NCBI RefSeq assembly: GCF_019904295.1
Contig: NZ_CP065359.1
Location: 3,470,001-3,534,000 of the forward strand
DNA from: Ruegeria sp. SCSIO 43209
GTDB taxonomy: Bacteria; Pseudomonadota; Alphaproteobacteria; Rhodobacterales; Rhodobacteraceae
Direction of reading: 5' to 3'
Length of the DNA stretch: 64,000 nucleotides
The notes beneath the pieces were generated by a model. It searched no databases, was not told the DNA's origin, and saw only the letters and a program-made list of their open reading frames with translations. Numbering within the stretch: the stretch's first letter is position 1; every line of letters starts with the position of its first letter. Shown here piece after piece: positions 1 to 9,600 of this stretch. The position numbers were made by a program, and so were the translations under genes.

Positions 1-458
1 TGTTCACCAGCTTCCAGACCGGCGTGGTTGAGGGCTCGAAAAACGGCATCACTGACATCATGGGTATGAAGTTCCCTGATGCAGGCCTGCAATATGTCAC
101 GCTGGATGGGCATGCCTACATGGGTGCGCTGTGGTGGATGAACAACGCCAAGTTCCAGGAGATGCCAGAAGATATGCGCCGCGTGGTAGTCGACGGGTTT
201 TATGCGCTGCAGCAGGCGACCTTTGCCTCACCCAAGCGCAAGTCGATTCAGGCTTATGAGGATTTCGTTGCCGGTGGCGGGGACCTCTATGTTCTGACAC
301 CCGACCAGAAAGCTGCGTTCAAAGAAGCCGCAACCCCGGTCTATGACTGGTTCCAGTCCAATGTGGCACGTGGTGATGAGATCTTTGTAGCGTTGACTGA
401 CGCTGTGGCAGCAGCCGAGGCGGATGTTAATGCCTCACGTGATGCGGATCTGAACTGA
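1..458 (+). CDS. TRAP transporter substrate-binding protein, DctP family (C-terminal part)
   Basis: Only the last ~150 residues are in the window; the frame is already open at position 3. The visible part (WWMNNAKFQEMPEDMRRVV, then a long helical stretch ending in NASRDADLN) is typical of the C-terminal lobe of periplasmic DctP-type binding proteins, which catch organic acids for a DctQ/DctM permease. The ligand cannot be read from this part. No permease follows on this strand, so the membrane genes must lie upstream outside the window or elsewhere. A GC-rich hairpin follows the stop codon. Confidence 0.8.
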   Translation, partial: FTSFQTGVVEGSKNGITDIMGMKFPDAGLQYVTLDGHAYMGALWWMNNAKFQEMPEDMRRVVVDGFYALQQATFASPKRKSIQAYEDFVAGGGDLYVLTPDQKAAFKEAATPVYDWFQSNVARGDEIFVALTDAVAAAEADVNASRDADLN

Positions 459-464
459 ATTGCT

Positions 465-488
465 GGGCCGGGCCCTGGGGTCCGGCCC
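465..488. terminator. Hairpin between convergent genes
   Basis: GGGCCGG (465-471) pairs perfectly with CCGGCCC (482-488) around a 10-base loop. It fills the gap between the stop of the TRAP protein (+) and the stop of the Sel1 gene (-), so it can serve both. There is no U-run, so intrinsic termination is not certain. Confidence 0.5.
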
Positions 489-959
489 TCACCGAAACGG
501 GTACATCCACCCTTTGTAGTCGTTGACCAGAACATGCGCCTTCTCGATCTGCTCCGGCGACATTTTTTTGACCACTTCTTCAAGGCTGATCGCCGCATCG
601 GGGTCGCCGCCGATGGCGCTGAGCGTATACCACATGTACGCTCGAACCAGATCAGGAGCGGGCATGCCCAGACCCAACTCGTAGTACCAACCGATACCGG
701 ATTGCGCCCCGGGATGACCTTTCATCGAGGCGCGCAAGTACCATTCAAACGCGCGTTCATAGTCCTGTTCGACCCCAAGGCCCAACCCGTACATCACACC
801 GATCAATTCCTCGGCTTCGGCATTGCCGGAGCGCGCGGCGGGCAGCAATTCCTCACGCGCGGCTTCAAACTCTCCGGCCTCCATCAGATCGCGTGCTTGT
901 TCCAGTTCAGCCAGCGCTGGGGTCGCGAGAAGGCACAGGGCAAATACAAACTGGCGCAT
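489..959 (-). CDS. Secreted Sel1-repeat (SLR/TPR-like) protein
   Basis: A 156-residue protein with a Sec signal peptide (MRQFVFALCLLATPALA). The mature part carries Sel1-type helical repeats, such as GNAEAEELIGVMYGLGLGV and GHPGAQSGIGWYYELGLGM, with the usual A-x-x-x-L-G-x-x-Y-x-x-G spacing. Such proteins are periplasmic protein-protein scaffolds; the partner is unknown. The start at 959 is favoured because AGAGGAAAG lies just upstream of the ATG and the signal peptide begins there; longer versions lack these. Its 5' end overlaps the divergent cytochrome peroxidase frame. Confidence 0.75.
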   Translation of the reverse strand: MRQFVFALCLLATPALAELEQARDLMEAGEFEAAREELLPAARSGNAEAEELIGVMYGLGLGVEQDYERAFEWYLRASMKGHPGAQSGIGWYYELGLGMPAPDLVRAYMWYTLSAIGGDPDAAISLEEVVKKMSPEQIEKAHVLVNDYKGWMYPFR

Positions 960-2243
960 GGGGTTGCTTTCCTCTTGGCAGGGGCTGCGGCAGCTCAGGA
1001 ATTGCCGCGCCCGCTGACGGATGACGATTTCATCCCCTTTGATATGGAACAGGCCGCTATCGGTCATCAACTGTTTTACGATCCCATTTTGTCGGGAAAC
1101 CGGAACATAAGCTGCGCCCATTGCCATCACCCGGATTTCGGCACCTCGGACGGCTTGTCGCTTGGCATCGGAGAAGGCGGGATGGGCTTGGGGCCAGACC
1201 GGACGCCGGGCATCGGAGCGGACAAAATCCGCAAGCGAATTCCCCGCAATTCGCCGGGGCTTTGGAACCTTGGCGCAAAGGAGCTTCACACGGTTTTCCA
1301 TGATGGCCGTCTGAGTATCTCTGACGTCTACGGTAACGGTTTCAACTCACCCGCGCAGGAGTGGTTGCCGGACGGCTTGAATTCGCTGCTGGCCGCGCAG
1401 GCGCTTTTCCCGCTGACTTCGCAGTTTGAAATGGCCGGAAATGTGGCCGAAAATCAAGTCACCGGCGCGGTGCATGACCGCATCGACAAGGGCTGGCCGA
1501 TCCTCGCCAAACGCGTGCGCACTGATCCGCGCTATGGGCCTGCCATGGTCAAGGCGTTCGATGACATCGACACGACCGAGGACATCACGATAACTCAGAT
1601 CACCAACGCGCTGGCCGCGTTCATGGCACTGGAGTGGCGCAGCACCAACAGCCCGTTTGATCAATATCTGGCCGGAGACCATGCCGCTCTGACGCCAGAG
1701 CAATACGATGGTATGACCTTGTTCTATGGTGAGGCAGGTTGCGCAAACTGCCATTCCGGCCCGTTGCTATCGGATCAAAAATTCCACGCGCTGAGCTTGC
1801 CGCCATTTGGACCGGGCAAGACCCGCCAATGGGACCCCTATGCCCGCGACGTGGGTCATATGGGTGAAAGCAACCGTCTTGAGGACGCCTATCGTTTCCG
1901 CACACCGATGCTGCGCAATGTGACAGAGACGGCGCCCTATGGTCACAACGGTGCCTTTCCCGATCTGGAAGGCATTATTCGCCACCACTTGAACCCATCT
2001 CAGAGCCTCGCTGCCTGGACCCCTGATTTGGCCGGGCTGCCCAACGTGCCGTGGCTTGAGAATGTGGATTTCATCGTCTGGCAGGACCGGTTTGAGATGG
2101 AGCGTCATCGCCAGAAAATTGACATCGAACCGCTGGAACTGACCGATGCCCAGGTCGCAGATCTGGTGGCGTTCATGGGTGCATTGACCGGGACCACACT
2201 GGATGCGCCACTGTTCGGTGTGCCAGATGGGTTTGAGCCCTAG
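897..2243 (+). CDS. Di-heme cytochrome c peroxidase / MauG-family protein (start uncertain)
   Basis: Two c-type heme motifs, CAHCH and CANCH about 210 residues apart, and the peroxidase-family pattern RTPMLRNVTETAPYGHNGAF identify a periplasmic di-heme peroxidase of the CcpA/MauG superfamily. These reduce peroxide or oxidise protein or small-molecule substrates. An export segment (LAHGVAFLLAGAAAAQ) precedes ELPRPLTDDDF, but no ATG or GTG sits in front of it in this frame. A TTG at 897 is the nearest alternative start. An ATG at 957-959 in the next frame would fit if one base were added in the CTTTCC run near 967-972. The region overlaps the start of the opposite-strand Sel1 gene. Family sure, start not. 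Confidence 0.75.
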   Translation: MFQFSQRWGREKAQGKYKLAHGVAFLLAGAAAAQELPRPLTDDDFIPFDMEQAAIGHQLFYDPILSGNRNISCAHCHHPDFGTSDGLSLGIGEGGMGLGPDRTPGIGADKIRKRIPRNSPGLWNLGAKELHTVFHDGRLSISDVYGNGFNSPAQEWLPDGLNSLLAAQALFPLTSQFEMAGNVAENQVTGAVHDRIDKGWPILAKRVRTDPRYGPAMVKAFDDIDTTEDITITQITNALAAFMALEWRSTNSPFDQYLAGDHAALTPEQYDGMTLFYGEAGCANCHSGPLLSDQKFHALSLPPFGPGKTRQWDPYARDVGHMGESNRLEDAYRFRTPMLRNVTETAPYGHNGAFPDLEGIIRHHLNPSQSLAAWTPDLAGLPNVPWLENVDFIVWQDRFEMERHRQKIDIEPLELTDAQVADLVAFMGALTGTTLDAPLFGVPDGFEP

Positions 2244-2318
2244 AAACCCACCAAACGTCATTGGAAATTTACGTGAAATCTCATAATGATCGGTGCAAAA
2301 CAGCCGCCGAGAGTTTCA

Positions 2319-3704
2319 ATGCAGTATCACAACAAGCCCTTTGATCAGCTTCAGATCGGAGACACCGCCGAGTTGACCCGGTTCTGCACAGAGGATGATT
2401 TTTATGCCTTCGCATCGAATTCCGGCAACCATAACCCTTTGAACCTGGCCGACGAAGATGGGGACGGTGATAACGTAAACGAGGCGATCGCGCCCGAGAT
2501 GTTTCTTGGGGCTCTGATCTCGGCCGTTTTGGGGAATATCCTGCCGGGCGCGGGTACGCTGTATAAGTCGCAAAGCTTGGATTTTAGCGCCCGGGCATAT
2601 GCGGGTGAAGAACTGCTGGCCAGAGTTACGGTTATCAAAAAACGCGATAACCGCGAGGTAGTTCTGGAAACTCAGGTGATGCGCCCTAGTGATGCGGCGC
2701 TGATCGTGTCCGGCATCGCGGTCGTGATCGCTCCGGAGAAAGAACTGTCATTCAATGAGATTGAAGTGCCTGGTCTGGTCGTCGAGCGGCACCGGCATTT
2801 TGATGCACTGCTCGATCGCTCGCGCCCGCTGCCTCCGATCCCCACGGCAGTTGTCGCCCCAGAAGAGCCCAACTCGCTGGGGGGGGCCTTATTGGCGGCG
2901 CGTGAAACCATCATCAAGCCGGTCCTGATAGGTGACCCCGACAAGATTGCTGCAGCAGCGCGTGAGATTGAGTTGCCCTTGGGTGACGTTGAGATCGTTC
3001 CCGTTAAGGACCATCTGGACGCCGCCAACAATGCGGTTGATCTGGTTGTCGAAGGACATGTTGAAGCATTGATGAAGGGGCATCTTCATACGGACGAACT
3101 GCTACGGGCGGCGTTGCGGCGGGATCGTGGACTTCGCGCGGGGCGCCGATTTACGCATGTCTTCGTCATGGATATACCCGGCCAGCCGCATCCCTTGCTG
3201 GTGACCGATGCGGCCATCAATATCGAGCCGGATCTGGAAACCAAGATCGACATCACGCAGAACGCGATCGATCTGGCAATCTCAATCGGAATTGGCGCTC
3301 CGAAAGTGGGTGTTCTGTCGGCGGTCGAGACGGTGAATCCAGCAATCCGGTCGTCGATTGATGCCGCATTGCTGTCGAAGATGGCCGAGCGGGGACAGAT
3401 CAGGGGTGGCTTGGTCGATGGGCCGCTTGCCATGGACAACGCGGTCAGCCTGGCCGCGGCGCGCACCAAAGGGATCGTGTCCGAGGTGGCCGGACGGGCA
3501 GACATTCTTGTCGTACCCAATCTGGACGCAGGCAACATGCTAGCCAAGCAACTGACGTATATCGCGCACGCCGAGGCTGCCGGGGTGGTGCTGGGCGCGC
3601 GCGTACCGATTATTCTGACCAGTCGCGCAGATGGCGAAAAGGCGCGGCTGGTTTCCTGTGCCGTCGCGGCCCTGCATGCGGCGCGGATGTCGGGTAAGAT
3701 CTGA
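2319..3704 (+). CDS. pta: Bifunctional MaoC-like hydratase / phosphate acetyl(butyryl)transferase
   Basis: Two domains are visible. Residues ~1-140 form a MaoC hot-dog domain (FDQLQIGDTAELTR, then the hydratase-like stretch FASNSGNHNPLNL). Residues ~160-460 form the phosphotransacylase domain (GPLAMDNAVS, VPNLDAGNMLAKQL). The transferase interconverts acyl-CoA and acyl phosphate in the cytosol; the MaoC domain hints at enoyl-CoA handling. The stop overlaps the ATG of ackA (TGATG), so the two are translationally coupled, giving acyl-CoA to acyl phosphate to carboxylate plus ATP. The start could also be 2286; 2319 is preferred because homology begins near there. Confidence 0.85.
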   Translation: MQYHNKPFDQLQIGDTAELTRFCTEDDFYAFASNSGNHNPLNLADEDGDGDNVNEAIAPEMFLGALISAVLGNILPGAGTLYKSQSLDFSARAYAGEELLARVTVIKKRDNREVVLETQVMRPSDAALIVSGIAVVIAPEKELSFNEIEVPGLVVERHRHFDALLDRSRPLPPIPTAVVAPEEPNSLGGALLAARETIIKPVLIGDPDKIAAAAREIELPLGDVEIVPVKDHLDAANNAVDLVVEGHVEALMKGHLHTDELLRAALRRDRGLRAGRRFTHVFVMDIPGQPHPLLVTDAAINIEPDLETKIDITQNAIDLAISIGIGAPKVGVLSAVETVNPAIRSSIDAALLSKMAERGQIRGGLVDGPLAMDNAVSLAAARTKGIVSEVAGRADILVVPNLDAGNMLAKQLTYIAHAEAAGVVLGARVPIILTSRADGEKARLVSCAVAALHAARMSGKI

Positions 3705-4876
3705 TGGACCATATCATCACACTGAATTCAGGCTCGTCCTCGCTGAAGTTTGGGTTGTTCTCCGCAGGCGAAGCAGATCCGATCCTGGTCTGTTCGGGAG
3801 AGGTGGAACGCATCGGCAGCCGCGCGGCGCGCATCAAAGCAGAGACCACGGATGGCCGCGTGCTTGCCGATACCGCTTCTGAAGCGCTGTGCGATCAGGC
3901 CAGCGCCTTGGACTATATTTTGGATTTGCTGGAACGGCAGTTTCCGTCGGCGGGCGTGACCGCGGTTGGACACCGCATCGTGCATGGCGGCCCGGATAAT
4001 GACAGGCCCATTCTGCTGACCCCCGAAAGCTTGCAGATGCTGGAAAAACTCGAGCCTTTTGCGCCCTTGCACCAACCTTACAATCTGCAGGGCGCACGTA
4101 CTGCGATGGACAGGTTCCCCAATGCCAAGCAGGTTGCCTGTTTCGATACCGCTTTTCACCGCCACCACCCTTGGGTCAATGACACCTTCGCATTGCCGAC
4201 CGAGTATTACGATATGGGCGTTCGCCGCTATGGCTTCCACGGTCTGAGCTATGATTACATCTCGGACCATCTGGCCAAGACTGCGCCGCTGATACATGGC
4301 GGACGGGTGGTTGTGGCGCATCTTGGCAACGGTGCCTCAATGTGCGCCATGATCGGAGGTCGGTCGGTCGGTTCAAGCATGGGGTTCTCGGCCATGGATG
4401 GTTTGCCGATGGGAACGCGTTGTGGCCAGCTGGATCCGGGCGTTGTGCTGTATCTGATGGATCAGCAAGGCATGAATGCGGATGAGATCTCGGACCTTCT
4501 GTACCGTAAATCCGGGTTGCTTGGCCTTTCCGGGATGACCAATGATATGCGTACGCTTGAGGCGTCGAATACGCCGGGTGCACGCAATGCCATCAACTAC
4601 TACACGTTCCGGATACGCCGTGAGCTGGGCGCTTTGGCCGCCGTGTTGGGAGGTCTGGACGCCGTCGTGTTTACCGGCGGGATCGGTGAGAACTCGACCT
4701 ATATCCGCGATCGTATCTGCACTGACATGGGGTGGTTGGGTCTTGAACTGGACCACGATGCAAACGCGGACAATCTGCGCGTCATCTCGACCGACCTGTC
4801 ACGTGTTAAACTGATGGTCATTCCGACGAACGAGGAACTGGTTATCGCGCGTGCCGCGGCTGAGAAAGCCGTATAA
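3704..4876 (+). CDS. ackA: Acetate kinase
   Basis: A full-length 390-residue acetate kinase. The N-terminal phosphate-binding motif TLNSGSSSLKF, the central GNGASMCA and SMGFSAMDGLPMGTR segments, and the C-terminal FTGGIGENS are all intact. It transfers phosphate between acetyl phosphate and ADP, completing the Pta-AckA route for substrate-level ATP formation or for acetate or propionate use. The ATG overlaps the stop of the upstream pta by one base. No other start is better. Confidence 0.93.
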   Translation: MDHIITLNSGSSSLKFGLFSAGEADPILVCSGEVERIGSRAARIKAETTDGRVLADTASEALCDQASALDYILDLLERQFPSAGVTAVGHRIVHGGPDNDRPILLTPESLQMLEKLEPFAPLHQPYNLQGARTAMDRFPNAKQVACFDTAFHRHHPWVNDTFALPTEYYDMGVRRYGFHGLSYDYISDHLAKTAPLIHGGRVVVAHLGNGASMCAMIGGRSVGSSMGFSAMDGLPMGTRCGQLDPGVVLYLMDQQGMNADEISDLLYRKSGLLGLSGMTNDMRTLEASNTPGARNAINYYTFRIRRELGALAAVLGGLDAVVFTGGIGENSTYIRDRICTDMGWLGLELDHDANADNLRVISTDLSRVKLMVIPTNEELVIARAAAEKAV

Positions 4877-4977
4877 ATCCCAGTTTTTAGGCTTCTGCGC
4901 GCAAAATAATTTGGGGGATCGGGAAAAAAATCGCAGCACTACGGGAATCCCCCAATTTCGCGATCCGCGCAGGTGCG

Positions 4978-4992
4978 TTAACTTTTCATTAA
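4978..4992. promoter_or_regulatory. CtrA-type box TTAA-N7-TTAA
   Basis: TTAA at 4978-4981 and TTAA at 4989-4992 are separated by exactly seven bases, the full-site spacing bound by the alphaproteobacterial response regulator CtrA. It lies in the gap between two convergent genes (ackA and gph), an odd place for a promoter element, so it may be chance or mark an unannotated transcript. The same gap (4877-5090) contains repeated AATT(T)-G5/C5 stretches at 4908-4919, 4947-4958 and 5026-5035. Confidence 0.3.
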
Positions 4993-5090
4993 CTATCGGG
5001 CCAGTGCGCCCAATCCACTTTCACTAATTTCCCCCGATGAGGGGCTGGCTTCTTACCCCCTTGGCCGGCCCCTCGACCTTTTTTTGGGGT

Positions 5091-5753
5091 CTATGCCTGC
5101 GTCAGGATTTTCCGAACAAGTGCAGGCAGTGCGGTACTGTTATCATAGCTGAGCGTGTACGGCATGTCCGAAACCGGCGACTTTCGATATCCCTGTTCAA
5201 ACAGCAAAAACGGAACCTGAGCCCGTTGCGCAGTTTCGGCATCAACCTCACTGTCGCCAACGAAGATCTGTGGGCCTGCGGCTTGAAGGGTCTTGAAACA
5301 GGCGTGCAAGTGCTCTGGATCGGGTTTGCGTATATCCAGCGTGTCTCCACCAAAGACCGTGTTGAAATAGGGTAGCAGGCCAAGTTCGCCCAGCACATGC
5401 CGGGCAGGGGCTTCGGGTTTGTTGGTGCAGACCCCAAGCGCACAGCCCATATCGCGAAGCTCATCCAGCGCCTGGATCACGCCGGGATAAACTACGGTCT
5501 GATCGCAGGCGCCTGCATTGTAGTGCTTCAGAGTAAGCTGTGTCAGGTCCTTGTGAAGCGTTGGCTCCAGCCCGCAATGCGTCATCGCCCGCTCGACCAG
5601 CTTGGGTAATCCGTTCCCGACGAATCCCCGGATCGTATCCTGAGGCAATGAGGCCTGCCCCTGATCGTGCAGCATTCGGTTTACCGCAGCTGCAAGGTCG
5701 GCAAGGCTGTCTATCAGGGTGCCATCCAGATCAAATACGACAACTGCTGTCAT
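5091..5753 (-). CDS. gph: Phosphoglycolate phosphatase (HAD family)
   Basis: A 220-residue HAD phosphatase with the nucleophile motif FDLDGTLIDS at the N terminus, motif II VCTNKP, and the motif III/IV region with FVGDSEVDAETA. Length and the small helical cap match Gph, which removes 2-phosphoglycolate (from DNA repair or oxygenation) in the cytosol. It stands alone on the minus strand, convergent with ackA. Closely related HAD enzymes cannot be excluded from sequence alone. Confidence 0.85.
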   Translation of the reverse strand: MTAVVVFDLDGTLIDSLADLAAAVNRMLHDQGQASLPQDTIRGFVGNGLPKLVERAMTHCGLEPTLHKDLTQLTLKHYNAGACDQTVVYPGVIQALDELRDMGCALGVCTNKPEAPARHVLGELGLLPYFNTVFGGDTLDIRKPDPEHLHACFKTLQAAGPQIFVGDSEVDAETAQRAQVPFLLFEQGYRKSPVSDMPYTLSYDNSTALPALVRKILTQA

Positions 5754-5849
5754 CTGCGAATCCGCCTTTGTTTGTTGATGTCCAATGCCTAGGTCGTGCT
5801 GTGCGACGGCGCAATAGAGACCCGTGGGAGCGATTGAAAAAACAGCAGC

Positions 5850-5878
5850 TTGACAAACCTTACTATTTTTATCAGATT
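5850..5878 (+). promoter_or_regulatory. Putative promoter of the hemP operon
   Basis: TTGACA at 5850-5855, a 17-base spacer, and CAGATT at 5873-5878 lie about 100 bases upstream of hemP in a locally AT-rich stretch. Heme-uptake genes in this group are normally controlled by iron (Fur/Irr-type regulators), but no clear iron box can be picked out by eye. Confidence 0.4.
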
Positions 5879-5978
5879 AATCACACGAACAGATAGCCAG
5901 CCCAAAACAGGGTCAGCCAGATCAAGCGAAACGAAGACAGACAAGGCCAAGTGCCACAGATGCTCTGGAGATGCCCCA

Positions 5979-6146
5979 ATGAACGCGCAAACCCCTACCT
6001 CGACCCTTAGCTACGCTGTTTCGATGCTTCCGGCCCACAAGGCGGAAGACCTCACCAAAGGCGGCAATTTGGCCCATATCGAGCTGGGCGATCAGCTTTA
6101 TACGCTGCGTATCACCCGCGCAGGCAAACTGATCCTGACAAAATGA
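5979..6146 (+). CDS. hemP: Hemin uptake protein HemP
   Basis: A 55-residue protein whose C-terminal half (HIELGDQLYTLRITRAGKLI then LTK) is the conserved HemP/HmuP core. HemP family members support expression or function of heme-uptake systems under iron limitation. The ATG at 5979 has GGAG at 5967-5970; the frame is open further upstream but has no homology there. Its stop overlaps the next gene (ATGA), so they form an operon. The rest of the hmu heme transporter is not in the window, which ends this unit at the terminator at 6629. Confidence 0.8.
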   Translation: MNAQTPTSTLSYAVSMLPAHKAEDLTKGGNLAHIELGDQLYTLRITRAGKLILTK

Positions 6147-6619
6147 GCGCACCTTCTTCGCGTGGCGGGGCGGCTGTTGGCCGTCTGGCTGACCTGAACC
6201 CCATTGAGGCCGGAGCCGTCATGTATCTGCGGCTTTGGGGTGATGGGGTCGAAGGCCGGGCAAATGCCGCAAGCGATTTTGACATCGCGCTGGGTGCAGA
6301 TCAGGGACGCGCCACGATGCTGACGCTGGACCGGCTGTGTTCACTTTGTGCACATCACGGTCGCCGTCCGCTGGTGCGTCATTGGCTGGGATGTGCATGT
6401 CTGGGCGCTGATGAGAATTGTTTTGCCCAGATGATCGGTGCCGCCTCTGAAGGGGCGCGTGAAGATGCAATGATGATGGCCTCGCTGATCGTACGGCCCG
6501 ATTTCGCCCCGGCTCTGGCCTCGTTGTCCGAGGAACTGGGCTTGGCGTTACGCCGGATGACCGTTTCGATCCCTTTGCCGACGACCGGGCACCACCCCCC
6601 ACATTCAGTGCTCCACTGA
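6143..6619 (+). CDS. Conserved small protein of the hemP operon, function unknown
   Basis: A 158-residue soluble protein overlapping hemP by four bases. Notable are a Cys/His-bearing middle (LCSLCAHHGRRPL, HWLGCACLGADENCF) and an Ala/Met-rich helical C-terminal half. It has no signal peptide or membrane segment. Proteins of this type sit beside hemP in Rhodobacteraceae heme-uptake loci as far as I recall; no enzymatic motif is visible. The paired cysteines and histidines would fit heme or metal contact, which is inference. A strong terminator follows. Confidence 0.7.
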   Translation: MSAPSSRGGAAVGRLADLNPIEAGAVMYLRLWGDGVEGRANAASDFDIALGADQGRATMLTLDRLCSLCAHHGRRPLVRHWLGCACLGADENCFAQMIGAASEGAREDAMMMASLIVRPDFAPALASLSEELGLALRRMTVSIPLPTTGHHPPHSVLH

Positions 6620-6628
6620 TCGACGGCG

Positions 6629-6660
6629 ACAAAACCCCAGCAATTTCGCTGGGGTTTTGT
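6629..6660. terminator. Bidirectional intrinsic terminator
   Basis: ACAAAACCCCAGC (6629-6641) pairs perfectly with GCTGGGGTTTTGT (6648-6660) around a six-base loop. The A-run and T-run on either side make it a good rho-independent terminator for both the hemP operon (+) and the fusion gene ending at 6666 (-). Confidence 0.9.
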
Positions 6661-6665
6661 GTTTC

Positions 6666-9600
6666 TTAGCAGCAGCCGCAGCCCGCATGATGATGATCGT
6701 GATCGCACATGGGGGCAGGGCTGTAGTCACCCACTTCGCCAAGAACCTCCCGCATCGCCCAAAGAATCATGTCGACGTCCTCTGCTTCGATGGTTAGCGG
6801 TGGCCGGATTTTCAGGATATTGTCCTTGGGTCCCTCGCTACCGATCAGAATGCGATGATCGCGCATCCGATTCTTGACGTAGCTGCAAATCTCACCGCTT
6901 TCCGAACCGTCAGGATTGACCAGTTCCACCCCTAAAAACAGACCCATGCCGCGTACATCGCCAACGCAGGCAAAGTCCGCTTCGATCTTTCGGAGGCCGT
7001 CCATCAGACGAGCCCCCATCACACGGGCGTTCTCTTGAAGGCCTTCATCGTCGACGATGTCCAACACCTCTTTTCCGATCCGGCAAGACAGGGTCGATCC
7101 TCCGAAGGTCGAGAAAAACTCGATCCCGTTGTCGAAGCTTTGGGCGATCTCTTTGGTTGTAACCAGCACGCCCAGCGGATGACCGTTACCGATGGGCTTC
7201 CCCATTACCACGATGTCAGGCAGCGCGCCCTGATGTTCAAAGCCGAAGTAATAGTCGCCCAGGCGCCCGAGGCCAGTCTGGACTTCATCGGCAATGCAGA
7301 CCCCTCCGGCGGCGCGGATTTTTTCATAGACCGCAGACAGATAGCCTTTTGGTGGAATGATCTGTCCCCCGACCGAGGGGAATGTTTCAGCGATGAACCC
7401 GGCTAGGCCTTGCCCTTTTGCCTGCAATGCCGAAATCGCCGGATCAATCAGGTCAGCAAACTTCCGGGCACGCTCGGGGTCATCACGCCGGAACGAGCCG
7501 CGATAGTCATCCGCGACCTCAACCAGTTCCACCCAATCTGCCTGCCCAATACCGCCAGGTTTGTTGAATTTGTAGGCCGAGATCGCCACCGCAGCGTTTG
7601 TGTTGCCGTGATAGCCGTGATCGGGCGTCACGATCCCTTTTGCCCCGGTATGCGCGCGCGCCAGACGCAGAGCCAATTCGTTGGCCTCAGTCCCTGAGTT
7701 GACGAAGAAACAGACCTCAAGGTGATCCGGCAGTTTCGACAATACCTTGTCGGCAAAGGCGGTTTGCGCCGGGTGCAGATAGCGTGTGTTCGAATTCATG
7801 CGCTTCAGCTGATCCGCTGCAACCGCCTGAATACGCGGATGCGCATGGCCTACATGCGGAACGTTGTTGTAGGCATCCAGATAGGGTCGCCCCCATTCAT
7901 CGAACAGGTGATGCCTCCAACCACGCACCAGCATGACCGGGTCGTCGTATGTCAGGCTGAGATTTCCGCCGAAGTGTTCGCGCCTGTCCTGCAGGATCGC
8001 CTGCTTGTCGGTTGGTCGATAGAAAACCTTTTCATCAGGCAAGTTCAACAGTGCTGCGGGGTTGGGGCAGACCGCGTGCCAAAGCTCGAGCTCATCAGGA
8101 TCCGCTACGCCCGGCCAGTCGGCCTGCATACCGTCGGTTGTCAGCGCCAGTTGGAAATGCACATGCGGGGCCCATCCGCCATTCTGACTGGCATCGCCCA
8201 GACGGGCAAAAGCTGCACCCTGAGCCACCGGGTCACCGGGTTTCAATCGCTCGCTGACCTCGGGGTCCAGATGGCCATAGAGCGTATAAAACACGTCTCC
8301 CTCAGGCGTTTCGTGATGCAGGATCACCACCCCGCCATAGTCGAGATGCGCTTCCCTGTTTTCAACCGCTTCAACCCTACCGCTGAGCGGGGCATGCAGC
8401 ACTGTCCCGGCGGGTGCGAACACATCCACGGCCAGATGCACAGTGCGCCGATCCGAGGCTTTCCACGGTCCTTTGCGAAATCCCGGCTCGGCATAGATCA
8501 GGCGAGGCTCGCTGTAATATCCAAGCCAGGGACCTTCCCCAAACTCCTCACCGACCCGCGCCGCCTCGTCCAGTGGCATGTGGAACGGGTTTTGCGGCCA
8601 GGTCGAGTTCTCCACCGACAGTGAGCCTATCGGTGCGTCGCTCAGATCCTGCCCGAACATCTGCGCGAAGTGTCCACGATGGCTGGACAGGTAGGCGTGA
8701 ATGCGCTCGGCCCCGTCCACAACGGGCAAGCCACACGCGGCGCGCAATCGGGCGGGCATGAGTGCGCCATTGATTGCCTCATTTTCAATCAATCGCCACG
8801 CTGGGGCCTGGCTGATCGTGACATACGGATCATCCGGGTTCTCAATCGCCATCAGGGTCGAATTCACCACGGACACCGCCAAACGTGCTTGCAACAAAGG
8901 CCAGATCAGGTCGATCTCATCCGGGCGTAACCGATTGGCGGCGTGATAACCGCGCACCAGCGCAGCCAATGCGCGCTCGGGTTTAGGGTGGTCCAGAACG
9001 ACATAGGCCCCGGCAATAGCCAGATCGCAAACGCGCGGCGCCGCGCACATGTCGCCAAGATCGATCAGACCCGAGATGCTGCGTCGCTCGCCCAGATTGC
9101 CTTCAACAAGGACATTGTAATCATTGGCATCATTGTGAATCGCCTGCTTTGGCAATGCACCCAGTTGATCAGAGATCGCCTCAAAATCCGCAGCGATTTG
9201 TTGAACGCGCGCGCGTCGTGCCGGATCAGAGATGGCCTCTAGTTGGTCGACGATCCAGCTCGCCCGCGTCAAATCCCATTTGAAATCGGCGCGATGCAAG
9301 CCCTCGTGGGTGAACCCCTCCAGCGCCCGGTCGGTTGCGCCCAGAACACGGCCCAGTTTTAGTATCAGGTCTTCGGTCTTGGGCGCGCTGCTTGCATAGC
9401 ATGCCCCCGGCAGTCGTTCCTGCAGCCAGACCTGTCGCGGTTGCCCATGCGCGTCGGCAATCTCAGGCAACATCATCCCGTTCAAATCGGGATAAACGGC
9501 AGGAAAGGGCAATCCGGGCGCTGCTGCGTTGAGATGTCCCAGCGCCTTGACCTGCAGATCGACCAATGCCGCATCGCACCCCGCGCGCATCACCTTGAGC

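Noticed and set aside
5037..5375. Plus-strand frame opposite the phosphoglycolate phosphatase
   Set aside because: It lies within gph on the other strand and shows no homology.
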